Shown here one piece after another: positions 60,024 through 64,000 of a stretch of 64,000 nucleotides of DNA; position 1 is the stretch's first letter, and each line of letters begins with the position of its first letter. This stretch comes from Luethyella okanaganae (lineage in GTDB: Bacteria > Actinomycetota > Actinomycetes > Actinomycetales > Microbacteriaceae). The notes beneath the pieces are model-generated. The model was not told where the DNA came from. It did no database searches and was given only the letters and a program-made list of their open reading frames with translations. The translations under genes and the position numbers were made by a program. Location: positions 186,001 through 250,000 of the forward strand of contig NZ_JBHSTP010000004.1 of assembly GCF_042660285.1 (NCBI RefSeq), in the 5' to 3' direction.

Positions 60024-60503
60024 ATGACCGACGGCCGTCCCGCAGATGTCGCCGACACCGACACCTACATCACCCGCGTCTTCGAGGCTCCTCGCGACCT
60101 CGTGTTCCGCTTCTGGCTCGAGCCGGAACAACTCTCGAAATGGTGGGGTCCCGCCGGTTTCACGGCGCCCGCCGAGCACATCGTCTTCGAGCGCTTCGTC
60201 GGCGGCAGATTCCAGCTCTGCATGATCGAGCCGGAACAGCATACCGAGATCTGGACCCACGGCGAGATTCTCGAGTTCGTCGAGCCCGAGCTTGTCGCGA
60301 TCCAGATGCGCGCCGATCTGAGCCCTTTCGGGATGCCGCCGATCGATGTCCAACTGCGCGTGCAGTTCCACGATCACGGCGAGCGCACCCGCATCACCCT
60401 GCACCAAGGCCCCTTCGCCGCCGACGAGACCCGCCGCGGCAACGACGAGGGTTGGACGACGTCGCTCGACAGGCTCGACACCGCCCTCGCCGCGTACGCC
60501 TGA
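60024..60503 (+). CDS. SRPBCC (AHSA1/START-like) domain protein
   Basis: 159 residues from the ATG at 60024 with GAGAAAGG upstream. Typical segments: ITRVFEAPRDLVFRFWLEPE then LSKWWGPAGFTAP, and a late GWTTSLDRLDTALA helix. These helix-grip proteins bind small hydrophobic ligands. The pairing with an ArsR regulator is very common in actinobacteria; the ligand is unknown. Confidence 0.9.
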   Translation: MTDGRPADVADTDTYITRVFEAPRDLVFRFWLEPEQLSKWWGPAGFTAPAEHIVFERFVGGRFQLCMIEPEQHTEIWTHGEILEFVEPELVAIQMRADLSPFGMPPIDVQLRVQFHDHGERTRITLHQGPFAADETRRGNDEGWTTSLDRLDTALAAYA

Positions 60504-60562
60504 GCCTTGAGCTGTGGACCCCGCGCCCGCACGTGACCTCCGTACTCCTCGAAAGGACGACC

Positions 60563-61381
60563 ATGACCTCCTCGCCCGCACCTTCCTTCGATACCGTGAC
60601 CTCGGCAGACGGCACGAGGATCGCATACGAGGCGACGGGCACAGGTCCTGCACTCGTGATCGCGGCCGGCGCGTTCAGCTACCGCAGGTTCTCCATGACG
60701 CTCGAGCTCGTCGCCCTGCTCGCCACCGACTTCACGGTCTACAACTACGATCGACGGGGTCGTGGGGACAGCGGTGACACACAGCCGTACTCGACGGATC
60801 GCGAAATCGACGACCTCGATGCCGTCATCGGGGCGGCCGGAGGGTCCGCATACGTCTGGGGCCTCTCCTCCGGTGCGGCACTCGGACTCGAGGCCGCCGC
60901 GCGCGGCTCGAAGATCACGAGACTCGCCCTCTACGAGCCGCCGTACGTCGTCAACACCGATCTCGGCCGCACCCCGGCCGGCCTAGTGAGCTCGATCGAA
61001 GCCGCCCTAGCGGCAGGCGACCGCAGCAAGGCCGTCACGCTCTTCATGACGAAGGGCATGGGCATGCCCGGCTTCATCGCCTTCGCCATGCGGATGACGC
61101 CGAGCTGGAAACGCCTCACCCGCCTCGCCCACACCATCCCCTACGACCTCGCCCTCGCCGGCAAGCCGATGACCCCGAGCGGCATCGACGGCTCAGGCTG
61201 GTTCTCGGTCGCCTGCCCGGTGATGTTCATGGTCGGAACCAAGACCGCGGCTCCCCTCCAGACGGCGAGCAAGGATGCCGCCCCGCTCGTGCCTGGGGCG
61301 GAGCTCCGATGGCTGCCGAACCAGAGCCACGTGTTCAAGCCGGCGGTCGTCGCCGAGACCTTGAAGGAGTACTTCCGATGA
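60563..61381 (+). CDS. Alpha/beta hydrolase
   Basis: 272 residues from the ATG at 60563. Nucleophile elbow GLSSGAALGLEAA (Ser in the G-x-S-x-G of G-L-S-S-G), preceding YDRRGRGDS, and a C-terminal NQSHVFKP with the catalytic histidine. Probably a hydrolase or haloperoxidase-like enzyme of the ArsR operon. Substrate unknown. Its stop overlaps the next ATG by four bases. Confidence 0.9.
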   Translation: MTSSPAPSFDTVTSADGTRIAYEATGTGPALVIAAGAFSYRRFSMTLELVALLATDFTVYNYDRRGRGDSGDTQPYSTDREIDDLDAVIGAAGGSAYVWGLSSGAALGLEAAARGSKITRLALYEPPYVVNTDLGRTPAGLVSSIEAALAAGDRSKAVTLFMTKGMGMPGFIAFAMRMTPSWKRLTRLAHTIPYDLALAGKPMTPSGIDGSGWFSVACPVMFMVGTKTAAPLQTASKDAAPLVPGAELRWLPNQSHVFKPAVVAETLKEYFR

Positions 61382-61668
61382 GACGGGTCGCCCTCGGCAT
61401 GCAGACCTCTCTCGACGGTTTCGTCGCTGAGGAGACCGAAGGGCTGGATTGGCCGAGGGCCCGCTTCGACACAGAGCTGCTCGACGGGCTGGACCTGCTC
61501 CACGACGAGTCCGGTCTCGACGCCTGCGTCTCGGGAGGAGCCCGGTTCGCGCGGTCGCCGCTGCACAACGGCCTTCTCAACAAGGTGCGCCTCATCCTGC
61601 ATCCCGTCGTGGTCGGCCGCGGCATCCCACTCTTCTCCGACCCCGTCGCGCGAGCGGCACCCTCGTGA
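61378..61668 (+). pseudogene. Internally deleted RibD/DHFR-like protein
   Basis: 96 codons. Residues 1-33 (MRRVALGMQTSLDGFVAEET) are the start of a COG0262 reductase and residues 50-85 (GLDACVSGGARFARSPL, LILHPVVVGRGIPLF) are its second half. About 90 residues that carry most of the NADPH and substrate site are missing, and the C-terminus ends early. The frame is open and translationally coupled (ATGA) to the hydrolase. Most likely non-functional. Confidence 0.7.
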
Positions 61669-61781
61669 ACACCCGCCGCCAGCTCTGACCGGGGCGACCG
61701 CGACCATCGGCGACGAATCATGAGAAGCCTGGGTCGGTCTCACGGTCGCATGAGACCCCACGGTGGCATGAGAATGGAAGC

Positions 61782-62051
61782 ATGATCCGGCTACTCGTCG
61801 AGGTGCGCGGAACCGTGCAGGGCGTCGGTTTTCGTTACGCGACAAAGGCGGAAGCAGAGCGCCTCCGCCTGGTCGGCTCCGTGCGAAATCGGGACGATGG
61901 TTCCGTCGAGGTCGTCATGGAAGGGGCAGACGCCGACGTCCGGGCGATGCTCGCCTGGCTGGCACACGGACCACGCGGAGCCATCGTGCGCTCCGTCGAT
62001 GCGACAGACGACGAGCCGAGGGGCGATCGAGGCTTCCACATCGCCGACTGA
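61782..62051 (+). CDS. acyP: Acylphosphatase
   Basis: 89 residues with ferredoxin-like fold, hydrolysing acyl phosphates such as carbamoyl or acetyl phosphate. Catalytic R18 lies in GTVQGVGFRYATKAEA and N36 in GSVRNRDDGSVEVVMEG. A single free-standing domain. Located 69 bp before the RecQ gene in the same direction. Confidence 0.94.
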   Translation: MIRLLVEVRGTVQGVGFRYATKAEAERLRLVGSVRNRDDGSVEVVMEGADADVRAMLAWLAHGPRGAIVRSVDATDDEPRGDRGFHIAD

Positions 62052-62119
62052 GCGTTGGATCACAGTGCGATAGTGGGTGGGCTCACCCCGCTGTCACCCG
62101 GCTCTGGCAAGCTGAAGTG

Positions 62120-64000
62120 ATGACCGACATCCGCGCCTCTGCCCTGCTCGCTCTGCGAACGCTCGTCGGCCGCGATGACGCCGAGTTCCACGACGGCCAG
62201 TTCGAGGCCATCGAGACCCTCGTCGCCGAGAGGCGACGCGTGCTCGTCGTGCAGCGCACCGGATGGGGCAAGTCGGCCGTCTACTTCGTCGCCACGCTCC
62301 TACTCCGGGCGCAGGGCGCCGGTCCGACGATCCTCGTCTCACCGCTGCTCGCCCTCATGCGCGACCAGGTCGCCGCAGCCGCACGCGCGGGGGTGCGTGC
62401 CGTCTCGATCAACTCCTCGAACCAGCACGAGTGGGACGAGACGCTGCGCCGGCTCAGCGCAGACGAGGTCGACGTGCTGCTCGTCTCGCCCGAGCGCCTC
62501 AACAACCCGCGCTTCCGCGATGAACAGCTGCCTGCCCTGATCGACCGCATCGGGCTGCTCGTCGTCGACGAGGCGCACTGCATCTCGGACTGGGGGCATG
62601 ACTTCCGCCCCGATTACCGCCGCCTGCGCGAGCTCATCGCCGGAATGCCGACAGGCGTGCCCGTGCTCGCCACAACGGCGACGGCGAACAGCCGGGTGGT
62701 GACGGATGTGGCCGAACAGCTCGACGCCGGGCGGCGCGGGTTTCAGCATGCGGTCGTGACCATCCGAGGTCCGCTCGCACGCGCATCGCTGCGCCTCGGC
62801 GTGCTGCGCCTGCCAGACAACCGGGCCCGTCTCGCGTGGTTGCTCAGCCACCTCGGTGAGCTGCCCGGCAGCGGCATCGTCTACGCGCTCACAGTGTCGG
62901 CAGCGGAGGACACGGCTCGTCTGCTGCGCGAGGCGGGCCACGCCGTCCGGGCGTACACCGGTCGAACCGATACCGAGGAGCGCGAGGAATGCGAGCGACT
63001 GCTCATGTCGAACCGGGTCAAGGCGCTCGTAGCGACGAGCGCGCTCGGCATGGGCTTCGACAAGCCCGATCTCGGCTTCGTCCTGCACCTCGGCGCCCCC
63101 TCCTCCCCGGTCGCGTACTACCAGCAGGTCGGCCGTGCAGGCCGCGCCACCGCGAACGCAGACGTGCTGCTGCTGCCTGGCACGGAAGACACGGCGATCT
63201 GGGAGTACTTCGCCACTTCGTCGATGCCCGACGAAGAGAAGGCCGCAGCAGTGCTCGACGAACTCGACCGCAGCGACTCCCCGCTCTCGACACCGGCACT
63301 CGAAGCGCTCGTCGACGTGCGTCGCTCCCGCCTCGAGTTGCTCCTGAAGGTGCTCGACGTCGACGGCGCCGTGCGCCGCGTACAAGGCGGTTGGGTATCG
63401 ACGGGCGTCCCCTGGGCTTACGACCGGGAACGGTACGAGCGCATCGCGGCAGAGCGCGTCGCCGAGCAGCAGTCGATGATCGACTACGAGCGGACGAGTG
63501 GATGCCGCATGGAATACCTGCAACGCGCGCTCGACGACGAGACCGCAGTGGCCTGCGGCCGGTGCGACGGCTGCGCGGGAGTCTGGTACCCGGCAGGTGT
63601 CGCCGCTGAGGCGGTTTCCGCTGCAGGCGCCTCGCTCGACCGCGTCGGCGTGGCGATCGAACCGCGCGCGCAGTGGCCAACCGGTGCCGCGAGCCTCGGT
63701 GTCGACGCACGGGGCAACATTCCCCACGGAGAACGGATCGCCGCAGGGCGAGCACTCGCCCGGTTGACGGATCTCGGCTGGGGCGGCCCCCTGCGCGAAC
63801 TATTCGCCCCCGCAACCGGCGGAGCGCCCGCACCGGACACGGTGGCGAACGCAGCCATGCTCGCGGCGTGCGTGCGCGTGCTTGCCGAGTGGGACTGGGA
63901 GGAACGGCCGGCCGCAGTCGTCAGCGTGCCGTCGAGGCGGCATCCGGAGCTCATCGACTCGGTCGCCCGTTCGATCGCAGAGGCGGGCCGGCTGCCTCTG
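62120..64000 (+). CDS. RecQ-family ATP-dependent DNA helicase, actinobacterial type, cut by the window edge
   Basis: 627 codons are visible without a stop. Walker A is TGWGKS at 47-52 (VVQRTGWGKSAVYF), DEAH at 150-153, followed by CISDWGHDFRPDYRRL and the late motif VI QQVGRAGRA. A zinc-binding part has CRMEYLQRAL and CGRCDGC. The usual RQC and HRDC domains are absent; instead the end reads AVVSVPSRRHPELIDSVARS, which looks like a phosphoribosyltransferase-fold tail. The missing end is probably under 100 residues. Confidence 0.92.
   Translation, partial: MTDIRASALLALRTLVGRDDAEFHDGQFEAIETLVAERRRVLVVQRTGWGKSAVYFVATLLLRAQGAGPTILVSPLLALMRDQVAAAARAGVRAVSINSSNQHEWDETLRRLSADEVDVLLVSPERLNNPRFRDEQLPALIDRIGLLVVDEAHCISDWGHDFRPDYRRLRELIAGMPTGVPVLATTATANSRVVTDVAEQLDAGRRGFQHAVVTIRGPLARASLRLGVLRLPDNRARLAWLLSHLGELPGSGIVYALTVSAAEDTARLLREAGHAVRAYTGRTDTEEREECERLLMSNRVKALVATSALGMGFDKPDLGFVLHLGAPSSPVAYYQQVGRAGRATANADVLLLPGTEDTAIWEYFATSSMPDEEKAAAVLDELDRSDSPLSTPALEALVDVRRSRLELLLKVLDVDGAVRRVQGGWVSTGVPWAYDRERYERIAAERVAEQQSMIDYERTSGCRMEYLQRALDDETAVACGRCDGCAGVWYPAGVAAEAVSAAGASLDRVGVAIEPRAQWPTGAASLGVDARGNIPHGERIAAGRALARLTDLGWGGPLRELFAPATGGAPAPDTVANAAMLAACVRVLAEWDWEERPAAVVSVPSRRHPELIDSVARSIAEAGRLPL

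Overview
The window is a high-GC, gene-dense chromosome segment from an actinobacterium, most likely a member of the Microbacteriaceae (order Micrococcales). The main evidence is the gene order argS - DUF2993 - lysA - hom - thrC - thrB - rho - prfA - (cysK-cysE) - prmC - tsaC - wecA/tagO-like - atpI-like - atpBEFHAGDC. This is the actinobacterial core cluster known from mycobacteria, here without rpmE between rho and prfA and with cysK-cysE and a HAD gene inserted. GTG starts, 4-bp ATGA/GTGA overlaps and a long Asn/Arg/Gly-rich insert in Rho also fit. Species is not identified.

Layout. 1-2.4 kb: a Ser/Thr phosphorylation cassette on the minus strand (FHA protein, PP2C phosphatase, and the first codons of a probable kinase). 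2.4-7.3 kb: a putrescine/polyamine catabolism locus (aldehyde dehydrogenase divergent from an Lrp regulator, aminotransferase and FAD amine oxidase). 7.5-12.4 kb: a DUF4192 protein, an aldo/keto reductase, a decayed metallo-beta-lactamase-fold gene, an ogt-tag alkylation-repair pair, a YaaA-type protein and a small P-loop kinase. 13-20.5 kb: the complete F1Fo ATP synthase operon. 20.5-38.5 kb: cell-wall lipid carrier glycosylation, tRNA modification, peptide release and its methylation, cysteine, threonine and lysine biosynthesis, Rho, ArgS and a lipoprotein, ending at tRNA-Arg(CCG).

38.6-42.7 kb is a small accessory region next to the tRNA. It holds an IS481 transposase tail, a broken RibD/DHFR-like gene, a solo end of an IS1595-family element, a secreted protein with a small membrane protein, and one intact IS1595-family transposase. 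The solo end and the intact element end are in inverted orientation and bracket the secreted-protein pair.

43-56 kb: a PadR-controlled membrane protein with a clear promoter/operator, an aromatic-type FAD monooxygenase, protein-isoaspartate methyltransferase, a TPM-domain membrane protein followed by PspA (envelope stress pair), an arginase-family hydrolase, a crotonase, L-serine dehydratase, a rhodanese and a DksA/TraR-type zinc finger protein. 56-59.2 kb: a compact three-gene operon of type III polyketide synthase, SAM methyltransferase and FAD hydroxylase, probably making a methylated, hydroxylated phenolic lipid or quinone. 59.5-61.7 kb: an ArsR-SRPBCC-hydrolase operon with a visible promoter and operator, ending in a shrunken DHFR-like gene. 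61.8-64 kb: acylphosphatase and a RecQ-like helicase that runs off the right edge.

Intergenic spaces are rich in repeats. I see two dispersed palindrome families: three copies near 8.9, 29.7 and 47.4 kb, and two copies near 39.0 and 59.5 kb. There are also several tandem repeats and long perfect hairpins. All functions are read from sequence motifs without database searches.
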